DNA from: Tritrichomonas musculus
Lineage: Eukaryota > Parabasalia > Tritrichomonadida > Tritrichomonadidae
NCBI GenBank assembly: GCA_039105265.1
Contig: JAPFFF010000053.1
Location: 868,001-932,000 of the forward strand
Direction of reading: 5' to 3'
Length of the DNA: 64,000 nt
How positions within the stretch are numbered: the first letter of the stretch is position 1; every line of letters begins with the position of its first letter. Shown here in pieces: positions 1 through 10,073 of the stretch. A program made the position numbers and the translations under genes. The notes under the pieces are model-generated. The model was not told the origin of the DNA. It saw only the letters and a list, made by a program, of their open reading frames with translations, and did no database searches.

Positions 1-219
1 ATGAACATGATAAAGTTATTAACTGATTGTGAGAAAGTTGATTTAGTACTTAATGAAGATATTGGATGTAGTGGATGTACGGCTAAAACAAACAAAATCA
101 TTTATGTTTCAAAAATATTGATTACTAAAGATGGTAAAACTAGTGAGTTAAAATATGATTACAATAACATTTATAGTGAATTTGTGAAATATGGAATTAG
201 TTTGAAAATGGTATGTTAA
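1..219 (+). CDS. Polinton small protein, possibly cut by the window edge
   Basis: This is a 72-residue reading frame that starts at the first base of the window, so the true start may lie upstream. It has a Cys-Ser-Gly-Cys motif near residues 23-26 followed by a mixed charged region. It ends one base before the end of the large convergent fibre-like gene. I recognise no family. It is treated as part of the Polinton because of its position. Confidence 0.5.
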   Translation: MNMIKLLTDCEKVDLVLNEDIGCSGCTAKTNKIIYVSKILITKDGKTSELKYDYNNIYSEFVKYGISLKMVC

Positions 220-3200
220 TTATGTTTTAAATACAGATAACATTGTTTCATTTATTTTTGCAGTAATCACCCCCACCGTTGTTCGGTGTATTTTTGATGT
301 AATTGCTGTTTGACCAGTAAGAGTTTTCAATTCACCTTCATCAATGAATACTTCATCACCAACTCCATAACATGATGTATCTGTAACTTTAACTAAATAA
401 TCACCACCTGAAGCAAATGTTACACATTTATTAACTTCATCAATCTTAACACAAATTCCAACATACTCATTCCATCTGCCATTAGTCTTTACTGAACAAA
501 TACAATCCGTTGTGTCATTTTCAGTTGATGGTATCCATTCATTCTTAACTTGTTTGTAAACCTTACCTGTCATATATACTGGTGCACCAATTACAAAATC
601 ATTTATTGAATTCATTGATTCCTCAATTGGACAGTAATGAGTAATAGTTGTGTTGGAATTGATTTTAGCATAGGCATTGCCGTCCATATCATATGCATTC
701 ATAATACAAACTTTTGATTGAGTAATTTTCAATGCTGTTATTTCATTGTATTTGATGGTCGCTTCATCACTTTTTACATTAATATCAAAATCTAACCATC
801 TTTCCTTCGAACTATCAAGTTGATTGCCAATGCTCAATATTCTTGCATTTCGAGAATGATTTGGTTTCATGACCATGAGAGGTGCATCACTACATGTCTG
901 ATTTGCTCCACCCAATGTCAGAATGTTGTTTGGGTCTTTGATATAAACCTCTCCACTACTATCAGTGAAATACTCTTTTGATATATCTGCTTTCAATGCA
1001 TATTTACCTTCTGCTGTTGTTTTTGTTTCATATTGGACCATATCTGGCAAGTCCTTGGTTTTAGCATACTCACTTAAGTTCGCAAGCTTCGCGTACGGTT
1101 CCAAAGCTGTTGCCAATGCAGATTCATTAACCAAATCTGTGGGTATCTCAGGGATATCCGTTTTCAAAGCAAAAGTATTCGACACATATCTTGAAGAAAA
1201 AGCGTTTTTGTCTGTTGGTTCGATATTTTTGGTTATTGAACATGATAAAATTTCCGGTGTTTCACCAGTTCCTGGATTTATTAATTCATGGCAGTCATAC
1301 ATAAACCAAAGACCAGAACTACTTCCTTCCATACGCATTATCTGAGAGGGTTGATCGTCATTGTACGAATAATCTACGTGAACATAATGAGCCGTATAAA
1401 AATTGTTTGATGAGACAATATCCAGCCCATATTGCTCAATCATTTCATGATATGTGTCGTAATCCAAATCAGGAATTGTATTATTTTCAATTTTGAATTG
1501 AATAGTTGTTTGCCCCTCAATAATTTCTGGAATTTCACTTTTTACTTGCTCAATAGCACGGGTCATATCTGTTTTTAATGCATAAGCATTTAATGCATTT
1601 GTTAATTGATTGTTATTTTTAAAGTTTGTGTTTAAATATGTGTATGACGGATAATTATCTTGAACATATCGAACAGTTGCATAATTATTTAATGTTTCAC
1701 TTAATTTATTCGTGAATGATTCATTTAAATGATTTTTATGATTTTCAATCAATTTTTTAGTTGCTGATGCTGTTAATAATTGGTTATTCGTTAATGTTTC
1801 ACCTAATAATAATTCATTATCGTTTTTAGCTGCTGGGGTGTATTTGAGTTTAACAAATGATGGTTGAATTGTTCCATAAATTAAAAGATATGGAAATTCA
1901 TAAACTAATTCGCAATTAATAGCTGAAATATCTGTAACATCTGAGTTCAAACATTCAATACTTCCATTTTCCTTATACTCATATTCGTAAATTCGGTACA
2001 TCTCGCCAATATCATCAACCATAAATGAAACTTCAATTTTATAATTAGTTTCAATATGTTCACAGTAATATTTAAAACATAATCTTTCATCAGGAATTAT
2101 AATTTCTGTTTCAACATATGGTTTTTCTTCAACTACTTCGTGAGGTGCTAATACTAATCCATCATCAATTATTTCATCAACATATGCAACTTCTTTAACA
2201 GTTGATCCAGCATTTTTACTAAAAGCTAATTTTAATGCACCAAATATACCTTCAGCACCAACTTTCATTAATCCGCCAAAGTTAAAACAAAAGTTACTAA
2301 TTTGTACGATATCCATAACTACATCAAACCAATTTGTTTTATTTTTCATATCATTAATTTCTTTCTCTAATTTTGCACAATAATTTTGAAGTGCTGATAT
2401 TTGATTAACTGCAATATCAACAGTGTTACCTAATGAATTTAAAACGAAAACGTGGGATTCAATGTTCTCACCTATGACTACACCTGAAGTTTGAATGTTA
2501 AAGTTTGTATATAATGTTGTGCATGCTTCAGGTCGTGGTGAGACAGTATAATAACCGGTATTAGCTAAGAACTCAAATGTATTCATTCCTTTTTCATAAC
2601 TTACATCAGCAATAGTATAAATTAATTCATCATCTTTTGGCATATATAATATTAAACCATATGGAGGATTTCCGACTTGCAAAGGTGAAGTATAATGATA
2701 TTCAAGTAATTCAAAATAATTGTCGGATTGTAGTTTGTAGTTATTTAATCCCGATGATTTATATTCGAAGTCAACAATGAAGTCATAAGTTTTATTATTA
2801 ATGTTTAAAGTTGCTGAATACGTACAATTAGCAAAATCTTTGACGGGGTAAATGTAAACCCTCCATGCATCATTATCTTCTTTATATGTTTGAATTTTAC
2901 AGTTATCTTTTGGTGTTAACATTCCTTTATTAACTAATAACTCAAATGGGTTTCCTTGATTATCATAATCAGCGAAAGTGTGTAACACTTTTTTATTAGC
3001 TTCATTTTTAGCAATACATATAAAGGCTACTTCATGAGAACCAGGATTTTTACGTGTTAATTTCAGGGGTATATTGAAACTGTAATTAGTACCTACCCAT
3101 TCATTACCTTGTTTAGTCATTTTGTAATCTGTACCGAATGCTTCATCATGAAATTCAAAAGTTTGACCTTCAATTAATGCTTCAAATTCAGGACTACCAG

Positions 3201-4044
3201 GAACATATCCCCAATCAGCATAATATAAAGGATTTGATTTATCATCTATTACACCGTAAGCTTTCATTTCATAGAAGTCTGGTAATGGAGAACGATACAA
3301 TTTAAAGCAATTGTCCGCATCTATTGTATTACACCTAAGATTTATTAATTTATTTGAATCATTAGCTTTGTCATAACTAACATTTGTTTTTTGATTTGCG
3401 ATATAATTTATTTTCATAAATCCAGATGTATATAAATTTAATGGTGTATCACCTTTTTTATTTGACATATATATTTTTGCTCCAACGTCATCTTCTTGAT
3501 AAACTAACTCATAATTTCCATTTGAAATGTTAACAATAGGATTTTTAAACATGTTTTCTTTAGAAGTTTTAGTTATAATTGCTTTTGGTAATTTCATATA
3601 TGCAGGTAATTCTATTTCGAAAACATCACCGATATATTCATCAAATTCAGTTTTGATTGATAATGTGTTTAAATCTGGTTGATCTAAATTTTCTGTTAAT
3701 TTATCTGAAGTAATGATGAAATCATGTAATCCATTTTCAAATATGATATTGTCGTTTGTGTTATCTTGTTTTTCTTCTAATGTTTTAATTCGTGATTCAT
3801 GATTGTTTAATTCATCCGTAAATTTCATGGTTTGTTGATTGTATGAAGAAACTGATGCGTCAATGTCAGCAAGTCTTAATGTTAAACTTTGAGGATTTGT
3901 TGAAGACATTATTATGTCTCCATCAATAGTGGCATCATTGTGAACATGAATGTTTTTAAATTCTGAGTCTTTATCGGGCATACCACCTCCACCACCAGTG
4001 AATGCTCCATCTTTTGCATTTTGTTTTGTAATTATTGCAGTCAT
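220..4044 (-). CDS. Polinton giant fibre-like structural protein (1274 aa)
   Basis: This is a very long protein. The N-terminus is Gly-rich (a run of five Gly), followed by a short coiled-coil-like stretch (about residues 50-95) and a long region that looks beta-rich. A mid-protein hydrophobic/charged stretch lies near residue 620. The second half has repeated short segments of the type YALKTDI/YAKTKDL spaced by predicted strands, which is typical of trimeric phage and virus tail fibres. The C-terminal ~200 residues are rich in Gly, Val and Thr and look like a compact head domain. A virion spike or fibre role is inferred from this layout and from the adjoining capsid-type genes. No enzymatic motif was seen. 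Confidence 0.65.
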   Translation of the reverse strand: MTAIITKQNAKDGAFTGGGGGMPDKDSEFKNIHVHNDATIDGDIIMSSTNPQSLTLRLADIDASVSSYNQQTMKFTDELNNHESRIKTLEEKQDNTNDNIIFENGLHDFIITSDKLTENLDQPDLNTLSIKTEFDEYIGDVFEIELPAYMKLPKAIITKTSKENMFKNPIVNISNGNYELVYQEDDVGAKIYMSNKKGDTPLNLYTSGFMKINYIANQKTNVSYDKANDSNKLINLRCNTIDADNCFKLYRSPLPDFYEMKAYGVIDDKSNPLYYADWGYVPGSPEFEALIEGQTFEFHDEAFGTDYKMTKQGNEWVGTNYSFNIPLKLTRKNPGSHEVAFICIAKNEANKKVLHTFADYDNQGNPFELLVNKGMLTPKDNCKIQTYKEDNDAWRVYIYPVKDFANCTYSATLNINNKTYDFIVDFEYKSSGLNNYKLQSDNYFELLEYHYTSPLQVGNPPYGLILYMPKDDELIYTIADVSYEKGMNTFEFLANTGYYTVSPRPEACTTLYTNFNIQTSGVVIGENIESHVFVLNSLGNTVDIAVNQISALQNYCAKLEKEINDMKNKTNWFDVVMDIVQISNFCFNFGGLMKVGAEGIFGALKLAFSKNAGSTVKEVAYVDEIIDDGLVLAPHEVVEEKPYVETEIIIPDERLCFKYYCEHIETNYKIEVSFMVDDIGEMYRIYEYEYKENGSIECLNSDVTDISAINCELVYEFPYLLIYGTIQPSFVKLKYTPAAKNDNELLLGETLTNNQLLTASATKKLIENHKNHLNESFTNKLSETLNNYATVRYVQDNYPSYTYLNTNFKNNNQLTNALNAYALKTDMTRAIEQVKSEIPEIIEGQTTIQFKIENNTIPDLDYDTYHEMIEQYGLDIVSSNNFYTAHYVHVDYSYNDDQPSQIMRMEGSSSGLWFMYDCHELINPGTGETPEILSCSITKNIEPTDKNAFSSRYVSNTFALKTDIPEIPTDLVNESALATALEPYAKLANLSEYAKTKDLPDMVQYETKTTAEGKYALKADISKEYFTDSSGEVYIKDPNNILTLGGANQTCSDAPLMVMKPNHSRNARILSIGNQLDSSKERWLDFDINVKSDEATIKYNEITALKITQSKVCIMNAYDMDGNAYAKINSNTTITHYCPIEESMNSINDFVIGAPVYMTGKVYKQVKNEWIPSTENDTTDCICSVKTNGRWNEYVGICVKIDEVNKCVTFASGGDYLVKVTDTSCYGVGDEVFIDEGELKTLTGQTAITSKIHRTTVGVITAKINETMLSVFKT

Positions 4045-4076
4045 TTATTGATTTATTAATAATAAAAATAAAATTT

Positions 4077-4418
4077 TTAATATTCAAATTTAAGGAAAAG
4101 GGTGAAGTTATCAGGTATTATTTCATTACCTTTTGCATCAGTGAACCATACTTTAAATCTATCATGGTTTAATGTATATTTATATTTTCTGTTGTCGTCT
4201 GGAGGCGTTAAATTAGCATACCAAACGAGAGAATCACAGTATTCATCACGTGGGACAAATGACGCGTGGCATTCGGTTTCACCGTCTAAATATCCATCAC
4301 ATGTAGCACGGCAATATTGAAAAGAAATATATTTATCATTACGAGAATTAACGAACTCAGGAGGAAATTTATTTTCATAGTCACGAGTGATAAAGTAAGT
4401 TTTGGTTGTTTTATGCAT
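4077..4418 (-). CDS. Polinton small protein (113 aa), unknown
   Basis: This short basic/aromatic protein is rich in Tyr, Phe and Asp and lies 32 bp upstream of the fibre-like gene in the same direction. It may be beta-rich, which would suit a small virion protein, but no family was recognised. A TCATAAATG context at its start resembles the trichomonad initiator merged with the start codon. It is one of a run of minus-strand genes with short AT-rich spacers. Confidence 0.6.
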   Translation of the reverse strand: MHKTTKTYFITRDYENKFPPEFVNSRNDKYISFQYCRATCDGYLDGETECHASFVPRDEYCDSLVWYANLTPPDDNRKYKYTLNHDRFKVWFTDAKGNEIIPDNFTLFLKFEY

Positions 4419-4450
4419 TTATGATTTGATAAAAATAAAAATATATAAAT

Positions 4451-4921
4451 TTAAAACATGTCTGGGTCTATTTCATCTTCGTTTATGTTACATTTACTGG
4501 CTAATTCGTTGACGATTTCAACTTTAGCCTCAGACCTATTTTTAATGAATTCTTTAAGTTTATTTTGGTTTTCACATTCTTTTACTACACATTCATGATA
4601 AAATGATGTTTTATAATTTATTCTATCAGCTTTAATATAAGCTTTCATTAATCGTATTTGTGATCCTGACGTTAAGGCACCGAAGGCACGTCTAGGAATA
4701 GTTAACCATTCACAATGAGGGAATAACTCTCTAAATTCTTTATATGTCATAAATTTTTGGGTATTATCTTTATAAACTAATGAAAGACATAAAATTTTTA
4801 TGTTCATTTTATATTTATAGAATTTATCAGTTATGAAGTCATCAAAATATACTTGAACAGCTTTAAGTTCTGATTCAGGAAGTTTTTCAAATAACTTATT
4901 AATGTTGATGTATTCACTCAT
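4451..4921 (-). CDS. Polinton protein (156 aa), unknown
   Basis: This is a mostly helical, charged protein with no recognised domain. It lies between the capsid-like gene and the 113-residue gene, in the same direction. Its C-terminus is acidic (ends in DEDEIDPDMF-like residues), and it has no membrane segment or cysteine motif that would point to a protease. A Polinton accessory role is inferred from position only. Confidence 0.6.
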   Translation of the reverse strand: MSEYININKLFEKLPESELKAVQVYFDDFITDKFYKYKMNIKILCLSLVYKDNTQKFMTYKEFRELFPHCEWLTIPRRAFGALTSGSQIRLMKAYIKADRINYKTSFYHECVVKECENQNKLKEFIKNRSEAKVEIVNELASKCNINEDEIDPDMF

Positions 4922-5018
4922 TTATATAGAAATAAAAAATTTGAAAAATAAATTTTATATAGATTTAAAAATTTTTGAAAACGTTTGAAATGAAAAATAA
5001 ATAAATTAATTATTAGAT

Positions 5019-6737
5019 TTACTCATAACCAACTGGAACACCTTTAGGGAAATATTCAACACCTTTTGTTGACCAAGCAAAGTATGTATCGCTACATATC
5101 CAAGCTTCTGGAGCAGGTGGATGTTGATCTGGATATTCTGGATCAGGAATATAATAAGTGTCATCAATTCCTCTATACATTGGTTGACCACGGAATGTAA
5201 CTGTAACAGAATTAGATCCAGTATCGATTCCATCAAATACATAACCAGCGTTTGAACGTTCAAGTTGGAAGTTAATACCAAAACTTGTTCCATCACTTCT
5301 GCAGTTTGAGTAACGTTTACCAGTTACTGGATCATTAAGGGGTTGAGTGAATGAATCCTCAAATTCTTGTGTAGCTTCAAGTGCTCCATCTAATTCATTA
5401 GCTATTAATTGATGCTGATAGAAACGAGCAGAGCAAGTGTTTGAAAATTCAGTATCTGGATAAGTTCTTTTATTAACGACTAATTGAACGTTTTGATACA
5501 TGATATTATCAAAGCATGTAATATCTAATGGACTCTTAGGGAACATCATGGTTATATTTGTTGCATTTCTGAGAGGAATTGATTTTGAAATTTCTAAACC
5601 ATTAACTTTAGCAGTACCTTCAAATATTTCACGTGTTAATTCTTGTGATGGAACTAATAATGCAGTTTGTAATTCACGAATGAGTCCTTGATATACTCCA
5701 GGTTTGAGACCAAATCCTGAAAGATTTGATCGACCTAATTGAATTGTACCACCTAAAACATTTAATGTTATTTTACCAACTTTCATATCAATTCCATTTG
5801 CTGATGTTATAGTCAATTTATCATTTACTACTTTATCTTTTGATACTTTAACTTTTAATATATTTGGATCAGTTTCTTCGTTTTCATTTGGAGCTTCACC
5901 AGCTTTATATTGAACGACAATATTTGCTGGCTTTCCTACTTGCGTGAATTTACGAGTAATTGGAACGACGGCAGGCATTTCTTCATCAATGGCTTTATCA
6001 TCGAGAAATTGAAATGTTTCTTTAACAATATTAGGATTAACTTGAGCCCAAACCATGGCACGAAGTGATGTTTTAACTTCTGCTTCAATTTCTCCACAAA
6101 TATCGTTAGGGTAAAGTTGCCATGCTTGAAGTGCGAGCTGATCAGTAAACGGTATTGTTAATTCTATAGTTATTTTGTGTGGTTTACCATCGGCAACGTC
6201 TGCAAGTGGAATATACCATCCGCAAATTGAAGGTGAAAATTGAGATACATTTTCCCATGTTGAGTGAGAGAATTTTGAAGTTGCTTTAGCATCACGTGGT
6301 TTAATTGAATTATAAGCGAATGATTCACGCTGTAATTCATCTTGTCTGTATGTATCTAAAAGTTTTCCATCAATCCAAAATCTACAGTCTTCATAAAATT
6401 CAACGGCATTTTTGAAACCAACAAATATTTGCAATAACTTATTAGTATCTGCGGAAACATCAATAGCTTCAGATAATTGAACGAGATAATCCAAAAGAAC
6501 CGTAGAAAATCCTTTTTCGATTTGTGAAATTGTATGTCCTGAATGAGTTAGTTTTATTCTTGTTTTAGTTCCTACTGGCATTGGCGCATCTTTATTTGTG
6601 AATTCTTCCATAACTTGACTAAATGAATTATCCCCACCATTTCGTTGAATTAAATTTCTAAGTTTGTTTTGAAAGAATGAGAGAATATCTCCTTCATCAT
6701 TACCTAAATTTTTCGTTTGAGCGTTTAAGTATGTCAT
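5019..6737 (-). CDS. Polinton probable major capsid protein (572 aa)
   Basis: The length and character fit the double jelly-roll major capsid protein of Polintons: mostly beta-strand-like segments, many Pro/Gly turns, no catalytic motif and no membrane segment. It sits in the same gene block as the packaging ATPase, which is the usual arrangement. The C-terminal 150 residues hold several strand-turn-strand units with conserved Arg, Gly and Tyr residues. I infer the assignment from size, composition and neighbours. A structure prediction compared with known Polinton capsid proteins would settle it. A minor capsid protein is the main alternative. Confidence 0.65.
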   Translation of the reverse strand: MTYLNAQTKNLGNDEGDILSFFQNKLRNLIQRNGGDNSFSQVMEEFTNKDAPMPVGTKTRIKLTHSGHTISQIEKGFSTVLLDYLVQLSEAIDVSADTNKLLQIFVGFKNAVEFYEDCRFWIDGKLLDTYRQDELQRESFAYNSIKPRDAKATSKFSHSTWENVSQFSPSICGWYIPLADVADGKPHKITIELTIPFTDQLALQAWQLYPNDICGEIEAEVKTSLRAMVWAQVNPNIVKETFQFLDDKAIDEEMPAVVPITRKFTQVGKPANIVVQYKAGEAPNENEETDPNILKVKVSKDKVVNDKLTITSANGIDMKVGKITLNVLGGTIQLGRSNLSGFGLKPGVYQGLIRELQTALLVPSQELTREIFEGTAKVNGLEISKSIPLRNATNITMMFPKSPLDITCFDNIMYQNVQLVVNKRTYPDTEFSNTCSARFYQHQLIANELDGALEATQEFEDSFTQPLNDPVTGKRYSNCRSDGTSFGINFQLERSNAGYVFDGIDTGSNSVTVTFRGQPMYRGIDDTYYIPDPEYPDQHPPAPEAWICSDTYFAWSTKGVEYFPKGVPVGYE

Positions 6738-6849
6738 TTTAAATATTGAAAAAAAATTAAATAATAAGTTAATAAAGAAAAGAATTTATAGTTTTGAAAA
6801 AATAAATGAATTAAGAAATGAAAAATAAATTTTTTACATTAATGAAAAT

Positions 6850-7170
6850 ATGGCATTTGGAAGTTGGTTTAAAAATATTGTGAACGGAGCTAAAAACATA
6901 ATTGGCAAAATAGTTCCAAAAGTAAAGAAAGCAGTTGAAACAGTTGGTAGATTTGCACCATTGATAGGACAAGCTGGTGATTTAATAGGTGGAAGTGCTG
7001 GTGAGGTAATAAATACAATCGGAAATGGTGTGAGTAAATTAAATGACAGAATTAATTATAAAGGTGGAAACGTTAACGCGTTAGGTGCGAACGGTGCAGG
7101 AGCTCGAAGAATTGTAGGCGCAAATGGTGCAGGCATTAGAAGGTTTGATATTCCATTACTGAAGGAATAA
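6850..7170 (+). CDS. Polinton small Gly-rich amphipathic protein (106 aa)
   Basis: The N-terminal ~45 residues form an amphipathic, Lys-rich helix (WFKNIVNGAKNIIGKIV-like). A Gly/Ala-rich hydrophobic centre follows, and then two near-identical GANGAGARR/GANGAGIRR motifs near the C-terminus. This layout resembles the membrane-active minor capsid proteins of adenovirus-like virions (pVI/pX type), but I can offer that only as a resemblance. It is transcribed divergently from the capsid-like gene with a 112-bp spacer. Confidence 0.6.
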   Translation: MAFGSWFKNIVNGAKNIIGKIVPKVKKAVETVGRFAPLIGQAGDLIGGSAGEVINTIGNGVSKLNDRINYKGGNVNALGANGAGARRIVGANGAGIRRFDIPLLKE

Positions 7171-7177
7171 AAATAAA

Positions 7178-7318
7178 TCATGAGTAAAGTCGTTTCCTCA
7201 TTTCATCAGTTAAAGGTGGATCTATATTTAATGTTGGGGAAAGTTTCACAATGCGAATGAGTAAATTAGCGAGTTCAATAATTGCTAAACAACCAAGAAA
7301 AATTTCTGATAAACTCAT
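7178..7318 (-). CDS. Polinton micro-protein (46 aa) with a membrane segment
   Basis: This short frame lies between two plus-strand genes. It begins MSLSEIFLGCLAII and has one hydrophobic segment of about 20 residues followed by a charged tail. Small single-pass membrane proteins are common in virus-like elements, but a frame of this length can arise by chance in AT-rich DNA. The fact that it fills the gap between neighbouring genes is the main support. Confidence 0.35.
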   Translation of the reverse strand: MSLSEIFLGCLAIIELANLLIRIVKLSPTLNIDPPLTDEMRKRLYS

Positions 7319-7388
7319 TTATTATTAATTAAAAATTTTTATTTTTGTTTTTAATTAAAGATCTTTGATCAGAATTATTTCATAATTC

Positions 7389-7748
7389 ATGGATTTAAAA
7401 GTTATTGAACCAATTAAAAACTATTTAAAAGAATTTAAAACAGTCGATGAATTTAATTTATGGTATTCAAAGAATAAGGAAGAAGTGGATAAGTTAACGA
7501 CTCATAAATTAAACAAAATGTATAAAATCGATGGGTATAGAATTACAAAAATAAAGGGTGTGTTGATGTTAAAGAAATGGGTTGAAAAAGAGGAAAAAGA
7601 GATAGTTAGTAAGGCTTCGCCCAGGACGGATGCCATTGAAGAATTAAGGAATGAAATAAATGAAATCAGAAATACAGTAAATAAAATTATATCATTTCTT
7701 CAGGAATCGTCAAGTTCTATTGATGTATTACCTCCATCGACAACTTGA
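7389..7748 (+). CDS. Polinton protein with a C-terminal coiled coil (119 aa)
   Basis: A Lys/Glu-rich N-terminal half is followed by a clear heptad-type helix (residues ~80-108, with Ile/Leu at a/d positions) and a Ser-rich tail. It runs towards the ATPase gene and overlaps its 3' end by about 50 bp, a compact arrangement typical of the element. No family was recognised. A short oligomeric DNA-binding or scaffold protein is possible. Confidence 0.55.
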   Translation: MDLKVIEPIKNYLKEFKTVDEFNLWYSKNKEEVDKLTTHKLNKMYKIDGYRITKIKGVLMLKKWVEKEEKEIVSKASPRTDAIEELRNEINEIRNTVNKIISFLQESSSSIDVLPPSTT

Positions 7749-8533
7749 ATGATCATATATGGGTGACTTTCACAATCTTCAGTTTTTCGTTTCAATATTT
7801 TTGAATACATTTCATAAAATTCGTCAAATGATAAATTAGATGCTGATTGTGAATAAATATAACGTAATTGTTGTTTATTGAAACATGGAAATATAAATAA
7901 TGTTGATATTTCATTTTTAACATGAGGTTTTAATCCTTTCCAGCCTTGAATTAAAAGGAGGAATGAAAAATTTATATGTCTACATCTACGTATTAATTGG
8001 CTAAAATAAGATTCTTCTGAAGAAAAGAGTTTACTATTTGAGATATCATCGAATAAAACGATTGTATGTAATACTTCTCTGTTGAAATCAGAAACTGCAA
8101 GCATTTTAAACATATCCTCTTTTTGTTGATCATCTATTTTATCCTGCAAGTTTTCGCGTTTGATAAGATTATATAAATTCTTTGCTGAGATTAAATCCTT
8201 CATAAATTCAACAGCTTCTTGTTCACTAATTATAATATATGGAATCATAAGAAGTGGCTTTAATGCTAAAAATGTTTTGTCTGATTCCTGACCGTCTTTT
8301 GTAACGTAGATAAATAAGTGATGAGTGTTTAATACACCTAATTTGATGATTTCCTTTAATGCTATAACAGTTTTTCCGGATGATTGCTTACCAACAATGA
8401 CGTTAACACTATTTAGTCTAATAGATACTTCAGGGTGTATTTCAGAAATTAGGCTTTCATTTTTATTCATAGTATAGGTTTTCAACGTATTCATTACATG
8501 GTTTTTAACCATATTCTCTAATGATGTGTTCAT
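7700..8533 (-). CDS. Polinton genome-packaging ATPase (277 aa)
   Basis: A clear Walker A motif (GKQSSGKT, about residues 42-49) lies after a short N-terminal region. A Walker B-like strand (IVLFDDIS) occurs near residue 160, and a RRCRH...LLLIQGW segment follows, matching the arginine-finger/sensor zone of FtsK/HerA (A32-like) ATPases. The length agrees with Polinton ATPases. The role would be pumping element DNA into capsids. It lies between two genes of the same direction or convergent to it, and looks whole. Confidence 0.85.
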   Translation of the reverse strand: MNTSLENMVKNHVMNTLKTYTMNKNESLISEIHPEVSIRLNSVNVIVGKQSSGKTVIALKEIIKLGVLNTHHLFIYVTKDGQESDKTFLALKPLLMIPYIIISEQEAVEFMKDLISAKNLYNLIKRENLQDKIDDQQKEDMFKMLAVSDFNREVLHTIVLFDDISNSKLFSSEESYFSQLIRRCRHINFSFLLLIQGWKGLKPHVKNEISTLFIFPCFNKQQLRYIYSQSASNLSFDEFYEMYSKILKRKTEDCESHPYMIIQVVDGGNTSIELDDS

Positions 8534-8639
8534 TTTCTATATATTAATGTAAAAGTTTATTTTAATTATAGATAAAAATATATTTTATGTTTATGAATCA
8601 TTAACTGAAATTAGATATTAACACATTTCTTAAAATTTA

Positions 8640-10073
8640 TTATTCAGGTTCTTCTACGATTGCTGATGTTTGTAATGCTTGTACTTGTGATTGAACATTA
8701 GCATCAAACCATTTATTAAAATCACTTGGATTTGGAGGTAATGTATTTATTCCTTTAAGTATTATTGCAATTGTTGCTTTAGCAACTAATGGAATATGTT
8801 CAGGGTCAACTGGTAGTCCTGATTTATTACACATTTCACATGCAGTAGGTACAAATTCACCAATTTTTACAGGATTAATTAAATAATCGTGAACTATGAA
8901 CTCAATAGCTTCTTTAACTGCTTTCTTTCCTCTTAAATTCTTCCATTGATCCTCATTAACATTCATAACACTTTCACCATAAACATAAACCATTGCAGGA
9001 AGTAAAGCAAATTGATTCCATATAACCGTTGCCATTTGTGTAAGTGTGAATGGTAATTTTACACCGTTGAGGTATTTGATACCTTGATAAATTGGAGAGA
9101 TACACTTACCAACAAATGCCTGATAAGTTGAACGTTTCTTTGGTTTGATTAAGTGCTTTTCATCGATACCAGCAGCTTTTAATTTTGTTTCAAAGTCTTG
9201 CCAACTTTCACCTGCATAATTAGTGACTGTACGCCCTGTTTCATCAAATTCAGGATGATATATATTATTAATAAATCCTCTTAAGTTTATACCTTGTTTA
9301 TGAGCTTCTTTACGTTGGTCCACAGATGGGTAAGCTTTATAATAAGCATTGCGATATGGGAATAATGACGGAACGGTAGTATATCCATTAACTATTACAG
9401 GCTTTTTACCTTCTTTTGTTTGTACGACGACTTCAGGAATTCCGTCACCATCTAAATCTTTGCCAGTGGCTTCATATAAATCATTATATCCATGTCGATT
9501 AATCCATTCATTCGCACTTACAACACTTTGAGCGTCTCGAATTTGTTTAACATCTTGATTTAATTTAGCCACAACATTAATTAAGTCATCCATACCAACA
9601 TTACCGTATTTATTTTGTTTTGCCTTTTTCGTTGGTTGAATTGCAGCCATTCTTTCACGGTAAAACGCCATATCATTTAATGCTTTAGTTAAGTCTTTCT
9701 TATTAATGTTATTTTCTGCCAAGCTAGCGTATGATTGATCACGCATTTGGTTTAATTGAGAAACATTATTTATTAATTGCGGAATTTTCGATTTATTCAT
9801 TTTATTAATTGGTAAAAAATTTAAATTATCGTTTTTGTTTTGAAAATTATTTAATCTAGAAATAAAATTTGAAATTGATTTATCATTTATTCTCAAACCT
9901 TCATGTTGTATATAATTATTTTCATTTAAAAATTTCATTAAATTTGCAACTGAACCTTGCCATGAAGGCGACTCATGAAGAGTAACGTTAAGTTTTTCAT
10001 TAATTAATTTAATATATTTATTAAGTTTATCAAGTTTCAAACCTTTAAAATTATTTTTCGTTAAGTTTTTCAT
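8640..10073 (-). CDS. Polinton large protein (477 aa), possible virion component
   Basis: The N-terminal third is Asn/Lys-rich and helical. A central acidic loop, DLDGDGIPEVV, has the Asp-x-Asp-Gly-Asp pattern of a calcium-binding loop. The C-terminal part has a Pro-rich, partly hydrophobic region with two cysteines (CEMC). It is the outermost gene of the visible element and reads inward from the terminal region. No enzymatic family was recognised. A structural or maturation role is inferred from its place in the gene block. Confidence 0.6.
   Translation of the reverse strand: MKNLTKNNFKGLKLDKLNKYIKLINEKLNVTLHESPSWQGSVANLMKFLNENNYIQHEGLRINDKSISNFISRLNNFQNKNDNLNFLPINKMNKSKIPQLINNVSQLNQMRDQSYASLAENNINKKDLTKALNDMAFYRERMAAIQPTKKAKQNKYGNVGMDDLINVVAKLNQDVKQIRDAQSVVSANEWINRHGYNDLYEATGKDLDGDGIPEVVVQTKEGKKPVIVNGYTTVPSLFPYRNAYYKAYPSVDQRKEAHKQGINLRGFINNIYHPEFDETGRTVTNYAGESWQDFETKLKAAGIDEKHLIKPKKRSTYQAFVGKCISPIYQGIKYLNGVKLPFTLTQMATVIWNQFALLPAMVYVYGESVMNVNEDQWKNLRGKKAVKEAIEFIVHDYLINPVKIGEFVPTACEMCNKSGLPVDPEHIPLVAKATIAIILKGINTLPPNPSDFNKWFDANVQSQVQALQTSAIVEEPE

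Noticed and set aside
965-1345. Plus-strand 126-codon frame inside the fibre-like gene
   Set aside because: It lies antisense to a long, well-supported coding region and has no recognisable composition of its own.
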